64,000 nt of DNA, from assembly GCA_004299485.1 (NCBI GenBank), contig SCQP01000020.1:62001-126000 (forward strand). The letters are read 5' to 3'. The translations under genes were made by a program, and so were the position numbers. A model generated the notes under the pieces. That model worked only from the letters and a program-made list of their open reading frames with translations, had not been told where the DNA came from and did not search any database. Below are positions 27,951 through 36,241 of this stretch, piece after piece; positions within the stretch are counted from its first letter, which is position 1; each line of letters opens with the position of its first letter. The stretch is from Acidobacteriota bacterium. Its GTDB lineage: Bacteria > Acidobacteriota > Terriglobia > Terriglobales > SCQP01.

Positions 27951-30134
27951 ATGCCTTCGTCGCGTCCCCGCTCGACCGCGCTCATCGCCAGCGCTGTCAT
28001 CATCGTCATCGCCGCAGCCCTGTACTATTTGCGCGCGGCACCCTCGCCCAAGCTGTTCGGCTTTTCGGCGACCAGCAGCGCCGCCGAAGCCCAATGGGAA
28101 AGTCAGTTCCGGGCGCTGCCGCAGCCGGGCCAGATTCGGGCGAACATGAAATACCTCAGCGCCGAACCCCACAACGTGGGTACAGAGCGCGAGCATGTGC
28201 TGGCGCAATGGGTGCAGAAGCAGCTTCAAAACGACGGCCTGCAGGCACATATTGAGCAGTTCGAGGTACTCTACCCGACGCCCCTGCAGCGGCGGGTGAC
28301 GTTGGTGTCGCCGGGGCACTATGATGCCGTGCTCAAGGAGCCGGCGGTTGCCGTCGACCCGACCTCGAGTCAGTCCGGCCAACTGCCGACAGAAAACATC
28401 TACAGTCCTGACGGCGACGTGACGGCGCCGCTGGTGTATGTGAACTATGGGGTGCCGGAAGATTACGACACGCTGGCCAAACTCGGTATCAGCGTCAAAG
28501 GCAAGATCGTGATTGCCCGCTACGGCCATAGCTGGCGCGGCATCAAGCCGTGGCTGGCGTACACGCATGGCGCGGTGGGCTGCCTGATTTACTCTGACCC
28601 ACGCGATGATGGCTATTTTCAGGGCGATGTCTATCCCAAGGGCGCGTGGCGGCCGGAGCAGGGCGTACAGCGCGGCAGCGTGCTGCGCATGCCGGTTTAC
28701 CCCGGTGATCCGGAAACGCCGGGCTGGGGTGCGGTGCCGGGCGCCAAGCGGCTGCCGCTGAGCGCAGTGAAGACGCTGCAGAAAGTTCCGGTGCAGCCCA
28801 TTTCCTACGGCGACGCGCTGCCGCTGCTGCGGGCACTGGGTGGACCGGTGGCGCCGGAAGCCTGGCGCGGGGCGCTGCCGATTACCTACCACATTGGGCC
28901 GGGGCCGGCGACGGTGCATTTGCTGGTGAAATTTCACTGGGGCCTGGCGTCGATCTACGACGTCATCGGCATGATTCCGGGCAGCGAGTTTCCGAACCAG
29001 TGGATCATTCGCGGCAACCACCTGGACGGCTGGGTGAATGGCGCGGCGGATCCGTTATCGGGCCAGTCATCGCTGCTGGAAGAGGCGCGCGCCTACGGCG
29101 TGTTGCTCAAGAAAGGCTGGCGGCCCAAGCGGACGATCGTGTATTGCGCCTGGGATGGGGAAGAACCGGGGTTGCTCGGCTCAACCGAATGGGCGGAAAC
29201 GCATGCCGCGGAGCTGGAGCAAAAAGCAGTCGTCTACATCAACACCGACGACAGCGCCAAGGGCTATCTTGACATGGGCGGCAGCGGCTCCTTGCAGCAC
29301 TTCTTCAATCTGGTCGCGCAGGACATCACCGATCCGGAAACGCACCAGTCGCTGTGGCTCAAGGACAAAGACCACCTGCTGAAAAATGCCCATACCGCGG
29401 AGCAGAAAAACGCCATCCTGGACGGCGGCGACCTGCGCATTTCCGCGCTGGGTTCGGGTTCGGATTTCACACCCTTCTTGCAGCATCTGGGCATCGCGGC
29501 CGGCAGCCTCGGCTTCGGCGGCGAAGGTGGCGGGGGCGTGTACCACTCGATTTATGATGACTTCTACTGGTTCACGCACTTCGGCGACACCACCTTCACC
29601 TACGAGCGCGCTTTGGCGCAAACGGTGGGCACGGCGGTGATGCGACTGGCCAACGCCAACGTGCTGCCGCTGCAGTTCAGCGGCTTTGCCGACAATGTGC
29701 GGCTCTATCAGCAGCAGATCGAGGCAGAGTACAGGAAACAGGCGGGCGCGCCGGTGTTCGATTTCAAGCCGCTGGAGACAGCGGTGACGAATCTGCGCTC
29801 GGCGGCGAAATCCTATGACGATGCTATGGCATCGGATGGCGGAAATGGCAACCTCTACAAAGAACCGGCAGCCGACCTGGCCTCGCTCAACGACCTGCTC
29901 TACAGCAGCGAGCGCAAGCTGATGGACGAGGCGGGTTTGCCCGGCCGTCCCTGGTACAAGCACCAGATCTACGCACCCGGCCTATACACCGGCTACGGGG
30001 TGAAAACTCTGCCCGGCCTGCGGGAAGCCATTGAGGCGAAAAATTACGCCCAAGCGGCGGCGGAAGAAAAGATCATTGTGCAGACGCTGGCGAACTTCAC
30101 GGCGCAGATCAAAACCGCGCAAGAGAAGCTCTAA
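27951..30134 (+). CDS. secreted M28-family metallopeptidase with PA domain
   Basis: The 727-residue product resembles glutamate carboxypeptidase II-like enzymes. An N-terminal hydrophobic segment (ALIASAVIIVIAAALYYL) acts as signal or anchor. A PA domain (about 150-260: YVNYGVPEDYDTLAKLG, GKIVIARYG) precedes the M28 zinc domain with NHLDGWVNGAADP (first ligand His and bridging Asp), WDGEEPGLLGS (Glu-Glu pair), YINTDDSA and a final His in YHSIYDDFYWFTHFGD. A C-terminal dimerisation-like helical domain ends the protein. It should cleave C-terminal or acidic residues from peptides outside the cytoplasm. GGAAGAGGA before the ATG is a good ribosome-binding site. The gene is convergent with the membrane-protein/mtaB pair, with a long stem-loop between them. 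Confidence 0.9.
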   Translation: MPSSRPRSTALIASAVIIVIAAALYYLRAAPSPKLFGFSATSSAAEAQWESQFRALPQPGQIRANMKYLSAEPHNVGTEREHVLAQWVQKQLQNDGLQAHIEQFEVLYPTPLQRRVTLVSPGHYDAVLKEPAVAVDPTSSQSGQLPTENIYSPDGDVTAPLVYVNYGVPEDYDTLAKLGISVKGKIVIARYGHSWRGIKPWLAYTHGAVGCLIYSDPRDDGYFQGDVYPKGAWRPEQGVQRGSVLRMPVYPGDPETPGWGAVPGAKRLPLSAVKTLQKVPVQPISYGDALPLLRALGGPVAPEAWRGALPITYHIGPGPATVHLLVKFHWGLASIYDVIGMIPGSEFPNQWIIRGNHLDGWVNGAADPLSGQSSLLEEARAYGVLLKKGWRPKRTIVYCAWDGEEPGLLGSTEWAETHAAELEQKAVVYINTDDSAKGYLDMGGSGSLQHFFNLVAQDITDPETHQSLWLKDKDHLLKNAHTAEQKNAILDGGDLRISALGSGSDFTPFLQHLGIAAGSLGFGGEGGGGVYHSIYDDFYWFTHFGDTTFTYERALAQTVGTAVMRLANANVLPLQFSGFADNVRLYQQQIEAEYRKQAGAPVFDFKPLETAVTNLRSAAKSYDDAMASDGGNGNLYKEPAADLASLNDLLYSSERKLMDEAGLPGRPWYKHQIYAPGLYTGYGVKTLPGLREAIEAKNYAQAAAEEKIIVQTLANFTAQIKTAQEKL

Positions 30135-30136
30135 AG

Positions 30137-30214
30137 GTCTTTCGGTCTGTCGGTCGTTCAGTCTGTCGGTCAACACCGCGGCTGATCGACCGATAGACCG
30201 ATAGACCGACAGAC
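30137..30214. terminator. repeated-stem hairpin between convergent genes
   Basis: Units of GGTCTGTC are repeated and then inverted. GGTC..CGGTCG (30137-30157) can pair over about 21 bp with 30188-30208 with one mismatch and one wobble, and GTCTGTCGGTC (30161-30171) is the exact complement of 30204-30214. It fills the gap between two stop codons and probably ends transcription from both sides. Confidence 0.6.
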
Positions 30215-30831
30215 TAAAACAGGGCGTGGCCGGTTTTGGGGTAGCGGTAGTTGGCCCAGGCGCTCACTGCCCCGAATGCGATATACGCGATGGCGACGAC
30301 GCGTTCCCAGCCGTGATGGCCGCTGCGGTGGAAGAGGTAGCTGAGCGCGATGGCGGAGGAGGCGGCGGAGATCTCGGTGGCGACGAAGGCGGGGCGGTTG
30401 TCGACCAGCTTGTTGGTCAGCAACCATTCATCTTTGTTGCGGTCGCGGAAGTAGCGGGTGCTGGTGAAATCGAGCGTCTGCACCGCGGCGACGCCCAGGA
30501 ACAGCGGCGTGTTCCACTTGTCCCAGAAGAAATGATGCGGCTCGGGCACTTGCGGCCCGGCGAAGCGCGCGGTCAGGCCCGCGGCCAGCACGCCGCCGAT
30601 GGCGCCGTAGGTGAGGCCGGCACGAAATTCGTGGGCGCGACGGTCGGCGGCGGGCACGGCAGAAAAATCGAGCGCCTGCGTGCCCACGAAGGCGCCGGCG
30701 ATGGCGCCCAAGGCTCCGGCGAGCAAGGCCTTTTTGCTCGAGGTTTGGGTGAGCTTCTGGGGCTTGGGCAGAGGGAGCGTTTGTGCGCCTAGGCCGAGCG
30801 TGCAGAGAAGTAAAAGAGCGACAGTCTTCAT
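30214..30831 (-). CDS. membrane protein of unknown function, signal peptide
   Basis: The 205-residue product begins with a short signal peptide (MKTVALLLLCTLGLGAQ) and has several hydrophobic segments (ALLAGALGAIAGAFVG, YGAIGGVLAAGL, PLFLGVAAVQTLDF, IALSYLF, VVAIAYIAFGAVSAW). Charged stretches such as YFRDRNKDEW lie between them. I recognise no family. Its start overlaps the mtaB stop by 4 bp (ATGA), so it is translated together with mtaB, yet no functional link to tRNA modification is evident. Confidence 0.7.
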   Translation of the reverse strand: MKTVALLLLCTLGLGAQTLPLPKPQKLTQTSSKKALLAGALGAIAGAFVGTQALDFSAVPAADRRAHEFRAGLTYGAIGGVLAAGLTARFAGPQVPEPHHFFWDKWNTPLFLGVAAVQTLDFTSTRYFRDRNKDEWLLTNKLVDNRPAFVATEISAASSAIALSYLFHRSGHHGWERVVAIAYIAFGAVSAWANYRYPKTGHALF

Positions 30832-32090
30832 TGGGCTTGCAGCATTTCGCCGTCGTGGGCACGAATTTGGACTTCTACCAGTGTGCCCGGCGGAGCCGGC
30901 TGAGGCAAGGCGATGCGAGCGTAATTATCGCTCAGGGCTTCGCTGCCGCTGAGCGCGACGGCGGAAAGTGTTTGGCCGACCAGGGCGTCCAGGAACGCCG
31001 CTCGCTTGCTTGCGCCGAGACGCCGCAACACGGCGGCGCGCGCGGCGGTGCGCTCAGGCGAGACCGCGCGCCAGGCGCCTGCAACCAAGCGCTGCGCGGC
31101 TTCGGTCCCTGGGCGGGGTGAAAACGGGAATACGTGCAGATAGGCCAGCGGGAGCGAGGCGACAAACGACAGGCTTTCCTCAAATTCGGCGTCGGTTTCG
31201 CCCGGGAACCCGGCCATAACGTCCGCGCCGATCGCCACACCCGGCACTTGTGCCGCGAGAACTGTAACGCACGCGGCGTAATCGCAGGCGCGGTAGCGGC
31301 GGTGCATGCGCCGGAGCACGGTGTCGCTGCCGCTCTGCAGCGGCAGGTGCGCATGGCGCGCGAGCCGGTCGCCGCTGGCCGCCATGAGCGCGGTCAGTTC
31401 CGGGATCCAGTCCATCGGCTCGACGGAGCTGAGCCGGAGGCGCGGCAGCCGGGTTTGCTGGAGGATCGCACACACTAGGTCATCTAAATGGAGGCCACCT
31501 CCCAGATCACGCCCCCATTGCCCCAGGTTGATGCCCGAGCAGACGATTTCGGCATGGCCGGCGGCGGCGAGAGCATCGACTTCGGCCAGCACTTCACCCA
31601 AAGGGCGCGAACGGTCGCCGCCGCGGACCTGGGGAATGATGCAGAAGCTGCACGCCCGGCCGCAACCGTCCTGCACTTTGACAATGGGCCGGCTGCGCGC
31701 GCTGCCGCGTGGCTCGATCCGCGCCAGGCTGGCGAGCTTTTGCGATTGCGGCGCGACGCCGACGAGTTGCTGCGGCAGCCGCCACTTCTCCGCGTGACCG
31801 GTGACGAGGGTTACGCCTGCGAGAGCGGCAAGTTCCGCCGGAGCGCGTTCGGCGTAACAGCCGGTGACGGCAATGCGCGCCTGGGGCCGCAGGCGATGCA
31901 GGCGCCGGATGGCGCGGCGCGCCTCAGCATCGGCTTGGGCGGTGACGGTGCAGGTGTTGAAAACTACCCAATCGGCATCCGCTTCAGCAGTAGGTTGCAG
32001 GCCCGCACGGACACAGGCCGCCGTGAGCGCCTCGCCGTCGGCCTGATTGGCGCGGCAGCCGAAATTGTAGATCCAAAAACTGGCCGGCAC
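30828..32090 (-). CDS. mtaB: tRNA threonylcarbamoyladenosine methylthiotransferase
   Basis: Radical-SAM enzyme that turns t6A37 of tRNA into ms2t6A37. The 420-residue product has the N-terminal UPF0004 domain with cluster cysteines C12 (YNFGCRANQAD), C47 (FNTCTVT) and C78 (VTGCYAE), the radical-SAM CxxxCxxC in DGCGRACSFCIIPQVRGG (C143, C147, C150), and a C-terminal TRAM domain. The NFGCRANQAD start and ms2t6A-type layout favour MtaB over MiaB or RimO. An open frame runs about 300 codons further upstream, but it is antisense to argC. I chose GTG 32090, which gives the usual MtaB N-terminus and has TAGAAT 7 bases upstream. It is divergent from argC. Confidence 0.9.
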   Translation of the reverse strand: MPASFWIYNFGCRANQADGEALTAACVRAGLQPTAEADADWVVFNTCTVTAQADAEARRAIRRLHRLRPQARIAVTGCYAERAPAELAALAGVTLVTGHAEKWRLPQQLVGVAPQSQKLASLARIEPRGSARSRPIVKVQDGCGRACSFCIIPQVRGGDRSRPLGEVLAEVDALAAAGHAEIVCSGINLGQWGRDLGGGLHLDDLVCAILQQTRLPRLRLSSVEPMDWIPELTALMAASGDRLARHAHLPLQSGSDTVLRRMHRRYRACDYAACVTVLAAQVPGVAIGADVMAGFPGETDAEFEESLSFVASLPLAYLHVFPFSPRPGTEAAQRLVAGAWRAVSPERTAARAAVLRRLGASKRAAFLDALVGQTLSAVALSGSEALSDNYARIALPQPAPPGTLVEVQIRAHDGEMLQAQ

Positions 32091-32097
32091 TCGTATT

Positions 32098-32103
32098 ATT
32101 CTA
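32098..32103 (-). promoter_or_regulatory. -10-like box for a leaderless mtaB transcript
   Basis: TAGAAT on the minus strand, 7 bases before the GTG start at 32090. No Shine-Dalgarno is present. This supports GTG 32090 over any longer reading. Confidence 0.4.
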
Positions 32104-32111
32104 CGGAACGC

Positions 32112-32164
32112 TTGACAGCGTGGGGCTTTTGTATAATTATTCTTATGATGAATAATTATTCTAT
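32112..32164 (+). promoter_or_regulatory. argC promoter with two ARG-box-like operators
   Basis: TTGACA (32112-32117) and TATAAT (32132-32137) precede the ATG at 32145 by 7 bases, predicting a leaderless argC mRNA; the 14-bp spacer is short. Two AT-rich palindromes stand out in GC-rich DNA: TGTATAATTATTCT (32130-32143), covering the -10 box, and TGAATAATTATTCT (32149-32162), inside the first codons. The second matches the ARG box core TGAAT-WWWW-ATTCA except the last base. Their spacing is 19 bp. An ArgR/AhrC-type repressor would block RNA polymerase here. Confidence 0.6.
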
Positions 32165-33044
32165 CGCGCGGGTGGGCATCGCCGGCGCCACCGGCTACGC
32201 GGGACGGGAGCTGCTGCGGCTGCTGTCGCGGCATCCGCATGCGGGGGTGGCGGCGGCGCTCGATTCCACGGCCGGAGTGGAGGCGATGGCGGCGGTTACG
32301 CCCGATCTGGTATTTCTGGCTACGCCGGCCGAAGTCTCGCGCGCGTGGGTGACGGCGCTGCGGCTGTTTACGAATCCGCCGCGGATTGTGGATCTGAGCC
32401 CGGCGTTCCGCTTTGAATCGGAGGCGGCCTACGGCTGGCCGGAACGGAACGCGGCGGCCATCCGCAAGGCCATGCTGGTGGCCAACCCAGGCTGTTATGC
32501 CACCGCGACCAATCTGGTTCTGGGGCCGCTGCTGGCGGCAGGGGCCATCGAACCCACCGACATTATTTGCGATGCCAAATCGGGCGCGAGTGGCGCCGGC
32601 CGCGCGCTGCGGCAGGATTTGCAGTTCTGCGAGCTCGATGGAAATTGCAAGCCTTACAACATCTATAGTCACCGGCATGCTCCGGAGATTGCGCGCCATG
32701 CCGGCCTGGACGGGGAGACGTTTGCCTTCACGCCGCATTTGCTGCCGGTACCGCGCGGCATTCTCGCCACACACTATGTCCGCTGCCGGACGACTGACCT
32801 GGGCGCGGTATACGCAGAAGCGTACGCTGGTAAGCCCTTCATCCGCGTGCGCGGGGGCGACATTCCGGAGCTGCACGATGTGCTGTTCACCAACTATTGC
32901 GACATTGGCTGGAAGCTGCGCGCCGACGGCAAGCAGGCGGTGATTGTCGGTTGCCTGGACAATCTGGTGAAGGGCGCGGCCGGGCAGGCCATCCAAAACG
33001 CCAACCTCATGATGGGATGGCCGGAGGGAGCTGGGCTTGTATGA
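32145..33044 (+). CDS. argC: N-acetyl-gamma-glutamyl-phosphate reductase
   Basis: NADPH-dependent reduction of N-acetylglutamyl phosphate to the semialdehyde, third step of arginine synthesis. The 299-residue product has ARVGIAGATGYAGRELLRLL (dinucleotide fold), the catalytic Cys117 in NPGCYATATNL, SGASGAGR and HRHAPEI, with the late FTPHLLPVPRGI motif. ATG 32145 (followed directly by ATG 32148) is preferred over an upstream open frame because a promoter ends 7 bases before it; that upstream frame is antisense to mtaB. The second ARG-box-like palindrome encodes the residues NNYS of the N-terminus. The stop overlaps argB by 4 bp. Confidence 0.93.
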   Translation: MMNNYSIARVGIAGATGYAGRELLRLLSRHPHAGVAAALDSTAGVEAMAAVTPDLVFLATPAEVSRAWVTALRLFTNPPRIVDLSPAFRFESEAAYGWPERNAAAIRKAMLVANPGCYATATNLVLGPLLAAGAIEPTDIICDAKSGASGAGRALRQDLQFCELDGNCKPYNIYSHRHAPEIARHAGLDGETFAFTPHLLPVPRGILATHYVRCRTTDLGAVYAEAYAGKPFIRVRGGDIPELHDVLFTNYCDIGWKLRADGKQAVIVGCLDNLVKGAAGQAIQNANLMMGWPEGAGLV

Positions 33045-33769
33045 CGACGGTCATTAAGGTGGGCGGCAGCATTTTGGAGCCAGAACCCAAGCCGCAGTTA
33101 ATTGCTGCGCTGGCACGGCAGGCGGAGATCGGGCCGCTCGTCGTGGTTCATGGCGGGGGGAAGACATTAACGGCGTTGCTGGCGCGGCTGGGCATCGCCA
33201 GCGAATTTCGCGATGGCCTGCGTGTCACCGGCGCCGAGGCATTGCGGGCTGCGATAATGGCGTTCGCCGGAAGCGTCAATACGGCGCTGGTGGCGGCGCT
33301 GAATGCAGCAGGCGTCCGTGCGGTGGGTTTGACGGGCTGCGATGCCGGCTGCGTGCGCGCGGTAGCACAGGCCGGGTTGGGCGCAGTCGGCGGGTCAGCG
33401 AGGGCCGATCCCCGTCTGCTGCGGTCGCTGCTGGCGTCAGGGTTCACGCCGGTGCTGGCCTCGCTGGCGCTGGATGCGGCCGGTGCGGGGATTCTGAATG
33501 TCAACGCGGATCAGTTTGCGGCGGCCATTGCCACCGCGCTGGGAGCGGAGCGATTGCTGTTCCTCACGGATGTAAATGGCGTGCTCGATACGCGCGGCCA
33601 AACGGTTCCGCAGGCAACTCTGGCGGAGCTGCGCGCGCTGGCGATGTCAGGGGCGCTGCGCGGCGGGATGCTGCCCAAGACGGCGGCCTGCGTGACGGCG
33701 CTCGAAGCGGGTGTACGCGAGGTTTCGATTCTCGGGCCGGGCGGCGCGGGAACGCAGTTGTCGCTATGA
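33041..33769 (+). CDS. argB: acetylglutamate kinase
   Basis: Phosphorylates N-acetylglutamate, second step of arginine synthesis. The 242-residue product has the amino-acid-kinase landmarks TVIKVGGSIL (phosphate-binding Lys), VVVHGGGKTLTALLARLG, GLRVTGAEALRAA, NVNADQFAAAIATALGAERLLFLTDVNGV (in part NADQFAAAIA) and GGMLPKTAACVTAL. It is slightly shorter than typical ArgB and lacks the N-terminal helix linked to arginine feedback in hexameric forms, so regulation may rest on the operator upstream of argC. ATG 33041 overlaps the argC stop (ATGA); its own stop overlaps argJ the same way. Confidence 0.92.
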   Translation: MTTVIKVGGSILEPEPKPQLIAALARQAEIGPLVVVHGGGKTLTALLARLGIASEFRDGLRVTGAEALRAAIMAFAGSVNTALVAALNAAGVRAVGLTGCDAGCVRAVAQAGLGAVGGSARADPRLLRSLLASGFTPVLASLALDAAGAGILNVNADQFAAAIATALGAERLLFLTDVNGVLDTRGQTVPQATLAELRALAMSGALRGGMLPKTAACVTALEAGVREVSILGPGGAGTQLSL

Positions 33770-34968
33770 CTCCGCCGGTTTCGATTCCTGAACCTGCACC
33801 GGTCGCCTGGCCGCGCGGCTTCCGATTTGCCGCCGGCCACTGCGGCATCAAGCGCAAAGCAGCGGATCTCATGCTGGTGACGATGGATCCGGCGGCGAGC
33901 GCGGCGGCGGTGTTCACCACCAATCGCGTGCAGGCGGCGCCCGTGCGGCTTTCGCGGGCGCACCTTGCGGCTGCGCGCGGCCGGGTGCGCGGCTTCATCG
34001 TCAACAGTGGCAACGCCAATTGCGCCACCGGCGCCCACGGACAGCGCGCGGCGATGGCCATGGCGCGCGTCACGGCACGACTGCTGCATTGCCCGGTTGA
34101 GCAGGTTTTGGTGGGTTCGACCGGTGTGATTGGCCAGCCGCTGCCGGTCGAAAAAATCATAGAGGCGCTGCCGCACTGGCTCGAAAGAGACGACACGGCA
34201 CTGGCTGCGGCGCATGCCATCCGCACCACCGACACCTGCGCCAAAATCGCCGGAGCGAGCTTCCGCGACGGTGACCGCAGCTACCGCGTGGCAGGCATGG
34301 CGAAGGGATCGGGCATGATCCATCCACGCATGGCCACCATGTTTGGGTTTTTGTTCACGGACGCGCCGCTCGCGCCCGCGGCCTGCGACCGGGCGCTGCG
34401 GCAGGCGGTCGAGACCTCATTTCACCGCATTAGCGTGGACGGTGACACCTCGACCAATGACACTGCGACGCTGTTTGCGTCGGGAACGGGCGGGCCGTTG
34501 TCGGCGGCCGGCCGTGCGCGCTTCCAGGCCGCGCTGAACAAGACGGCGCAGGAGCTGGCGCGCCAGATTGTGCTCGATGGCGAAGGCGCGCGGCATTTCG
34601 TAACGCTGGAAGTGGAAGGTGCGCGCTCGTTTGCCGATGCCGACCGCGTAGCCCGGGCGCTGGCGCACTCGCCACTGGTCAAAACCGCCCTTGCGGGCGC
34701 GGACGCCAACTGGGGGCGGGTGCTTTCGACTGCGGGCTGGTGCGGCGCGAAGTTCGATCCGGAACGCGCCTCGATCTGGTTCAGCGGCTTGCCGGTCTAC
34801 GCGCGCGGGCGGGCGCTGCCCTTCGATGAGGCCGAGGCCAAGCACCGCCTGGAGCGGCGTGAGGTGACGGTGCGCATCCACCTTGGCGCCGGCCGCGCCC
34901 AGGCCTGGATGTGGACCTGCGACCTGACCGAGGGCTACATCCGCATCAACGCAGCCTACAGGACGTAA
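33766..34968 (+). CDS. argJ: glutamate N-acetyltransferase/amino-acid acetyltransferase
   Basis: Transfers the acetyl group from N-acetylornithine to glutamate, recycling it in the arginine pathway; some members also use acetyl-CoA. The 400-residue precursor has the self-cleavage site in KGSGMIHPRMATMFGF, where Thr191 becomes the N-terminal nucleophile of the beta chain, plus NSGNANCATG, GSTGVIGQPLP and VDGDTSTNDT, and ends EGYIRINAAYRT. All landmarks are intact. It is the third gene of argC-argB-argJ, overlapping argB by 4 bp. With ArgJ present, a separate acetylornithinase is not needed; argD, argF, argG and argH are not in the window. Confidence 0.93.
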   Translation: MTPPVSIPEPAPVAWPRGFRFAAGHCGIKRKAADLMLVTMDPAASAAAVFTTNRVQAAPVRLSRAHLAAARGRVRGFIVNSGNANCATGAHGQRAAMAMARVTARLLHCPVEQVLVGSTGVIGQPLPVEKIIEALPHWLERDDTALAAAHAIRTTDTCAKIAGASFRDGDRSYRVAGMAKGSGMIHPRMATMFGFLFTDAPLAPAACDRALRQAVETSFHRISVDGDTSTNDTATLFASGTGGPLSAAGRARFQAALNKTAQELARQIVLDGEGARHFVTLEVEGARSFADADRVARALAHSPLVKTALAGADANWGRVLSTAGWCGAKFDPERASIWFSGLPVYARGRALPFDEAEAKHRLERREVTVRIHLGAGRAQAWMWTCDLTEGYIRINAAYRT

Positions 34969-35040
34969 CCCGCGCCCCGCATGGCCTCGGCGGGCGCTGC
35001 GTCTTTACGAGCCTGCAACTGAAATACTGAAAAACTGATA

Positions 35041-35046
35041 TACCAT
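35041..35046 (+). promoter_or_regulatory. -10-like box for a leaderless MerR-type gene transcript
   Basis: TACCAT ends 7 bases before the GTG start at 35054. No Shine-Dalgarno is seen. The region just upstream (35020-35045) is AT-rich relative to its surroundings. Confidence 0.35.
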
Positions 35047-35053
35047 TGGTCCA

Positions 35054-35422
35054 GTGTCCCGGCAGCCGGTCATCCCTGACAAGCTGTACTTCAAGATTGG
35101 CGAAGTGGCGCGCCTCGCGAGCGTCGAGCCCTACGTGCTGCGCTTCTGGGAGAGCGAGTTTCCGGCGCTTAAGCCGGGCAAGAGCAACAAAGGCCAGCGT
35201 CTCTATCGGCGCCGAGAAGTCGAGCTGGCCCTGCAGATCAAGATGCTGCTGCACGAGCAGGGATTTACCATCGCCGGCGCGCGGCAAAAACTGAAGAGCG
35301 AACAGGGTAAGCGCGCCCAGACGTCGCTGCCGCTGCACGGCAGCCGCGATCGGGAGCTGCTGCAGAAAGTACGCGCGGAAGTTGCCGCCATTACCGCCCT
35401 TCTCGACCGCCGGGGAAATTGA
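35054..35422 (+). CDS. MerR-family transcription regulator
   Basis: The 122-residue product has the MerR winged helix-turn-helix: [20 protein letters not shown] and WESEFP, then the wing with [23 protein letters not shown] and TIAGARQKL. The form with '[13 protein letters not shown]' is that of the small ribosome-associated or orphan MerR proteins found widely in acidobacteria and deltaproteobacteria, often next to tRNA genes and pheT-ihfA-type loci. No effector cysteines are seen. The GTG start follows a predicted -10 box. A tRNA-Pro gene lies 600 bp downstream. Confidence 0.85.
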   Translation: MSRQPVIPDKLYFKIGEVARLASVEPYVLRFWESEFPALKPGKSNKGQRLYRRREVELALQIKMLLHEQGFTIAGARQKLKSEQGKRAQTSLPLHGSRDRELLQKVRAEVAAITALLDRRGN

Positions 35423-35458
35423 ATCGTTGCTCGCGGTCCGTGAATCTCACACAGTGAG

Positions 35459-35941
35459 ATGACAGACGTAACGGCCCGCACGGCCTGGGCCTTTCAATTC
35501 AATACCGGCCTCCTCCAGAAAACGGTTGATGGGGTTGCGCCGGAGCGTTGGCCGCGGAAACCTGGAAACAAATCGAACTCCATCCTCTGGATCGCCGGCC
35601 ACCTGGTCTGGGAGCGCAGCCAAATCCTGAAGCTGCTCGGCCAAGAGCGGCACGAGGCGTGGTTGAGCCTGTTCGCCACCGGCGCCAAGCCGAGCGACGG
35701 CCAAGCCTACCCGGCGGCGAGCGAAATCCTGCGCGCCTGGACGGAGGTGTCGAAGCAGTTGGCGTCGGCGATGGACGCTGCCCCGCCGGAGGTGTTGTCG
35801 CGGCCAGCGCCAGAGGGGCTGCCCAGCGCCGATGGCAAGCTCGGCGGCGTGCTGCAGTTTTTCACCATCCACGAGGGCTACCACCTCGGCCAGCTTGGCT
35901 ACTTGCGTAAATGGCTGGGCTACTCGCAGGTGCTCGGCTGA
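35459..35941 (+). CDS. DinB-like four-helix metalloprotein
   Basis: The 160-residue product fits the DinB/YfiT superfamily: an N-terminal helix, a metal-site His in ILWIAGHLVWERSQIL (about residue 48), and the HEGYHLGQLGYLRKWLG segment with two further His ligands near the end. DinB-type proteins are thiol transferases or stress proteins of mostly unknown substrate. A CTCAC-ACA-GTGAG palindrome (35446-35458) immediately precedes the ATG and might be an operator; there is no clear Shine-Dalgarno or -10 box at the leaderless distance. Confidence 0.8.
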   Translation: MTDVTARTAWAFQFNTGLLQKTVDGVAPERWPRKPGNKSNSILWIAGHLVWERSQILKLLGQERHEAWLSLFATGAKPSDGQAYPAASEILRAWTEVSKQLASAMDAAPPEVLSRPAPEGLPSADGKLGGVLQFFTIHEGYHLGQLGYLRKWLGYSQVLG

Positions 35942-36006
35942 GTGCCCGGACTGCGCGTGCTAGACTAGCTCTACCCCGTAGTTTTCCCTGCCACCTTCAC
36001 CGGATT

Positions 36007-36083
36007 CGGGACGTAGCGCAGCCCGGTAGCGCACTTGCTTGGGGTGCAAGGGGTCGCGAGTTCAAATCTCGCCGTCCCGACCA
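36007..36083 (+). tRNA. tRNA-Pro (anticodon GGG)
   Basis: A 77-nt cloverleaf with perfect acceptor CGGGACG/CGTCCCG, D-arm GCGCAGCCCGGTAGCGC, anticodon stem CTTGC/GCAAG around TTGGGGT (anticodon GGG), T-arm GCGAGTTCAAATCTCGC, discriminator A and encoded CCA (36081-36083). Confidence 0.95.
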
Positions 36084-36241
36084 GTTCCGGTGAAGATTCG
36101 CTCGGTACAATAGAAGGTGCTGTTTTTGGTGCCGATCGTGCTTGCGGCGGGTATCGCTGTAGTTGTTTTCTTGCAGATCTCGCTCCGGCCGCCGAAGTAG
36201 CTTGCCGCAGTAACATCCATTTACCCTCGGGGACGGAATTC

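Noticed and set aside
27516-29021. 501-codon minus-strand frame
   Set aside because: Antisense to the M28 peptidase gene and overlapping the ABC gene; histidine/arginine-rich without domain features.
30828-32996. A 722-codon minus-strand frame as one protein including mtaB
   Set aside because: The first 302 codons are antisense to argC and look like shadow sequence; MtaB homology begins right at GTG 32090, which has its own -10 box.
31488-33044. argC with a 219-residue N-terminal extension
   Set aside because: The extension is antisense to mtaB; ArgC homology and a promoter both point to ATG 32145.
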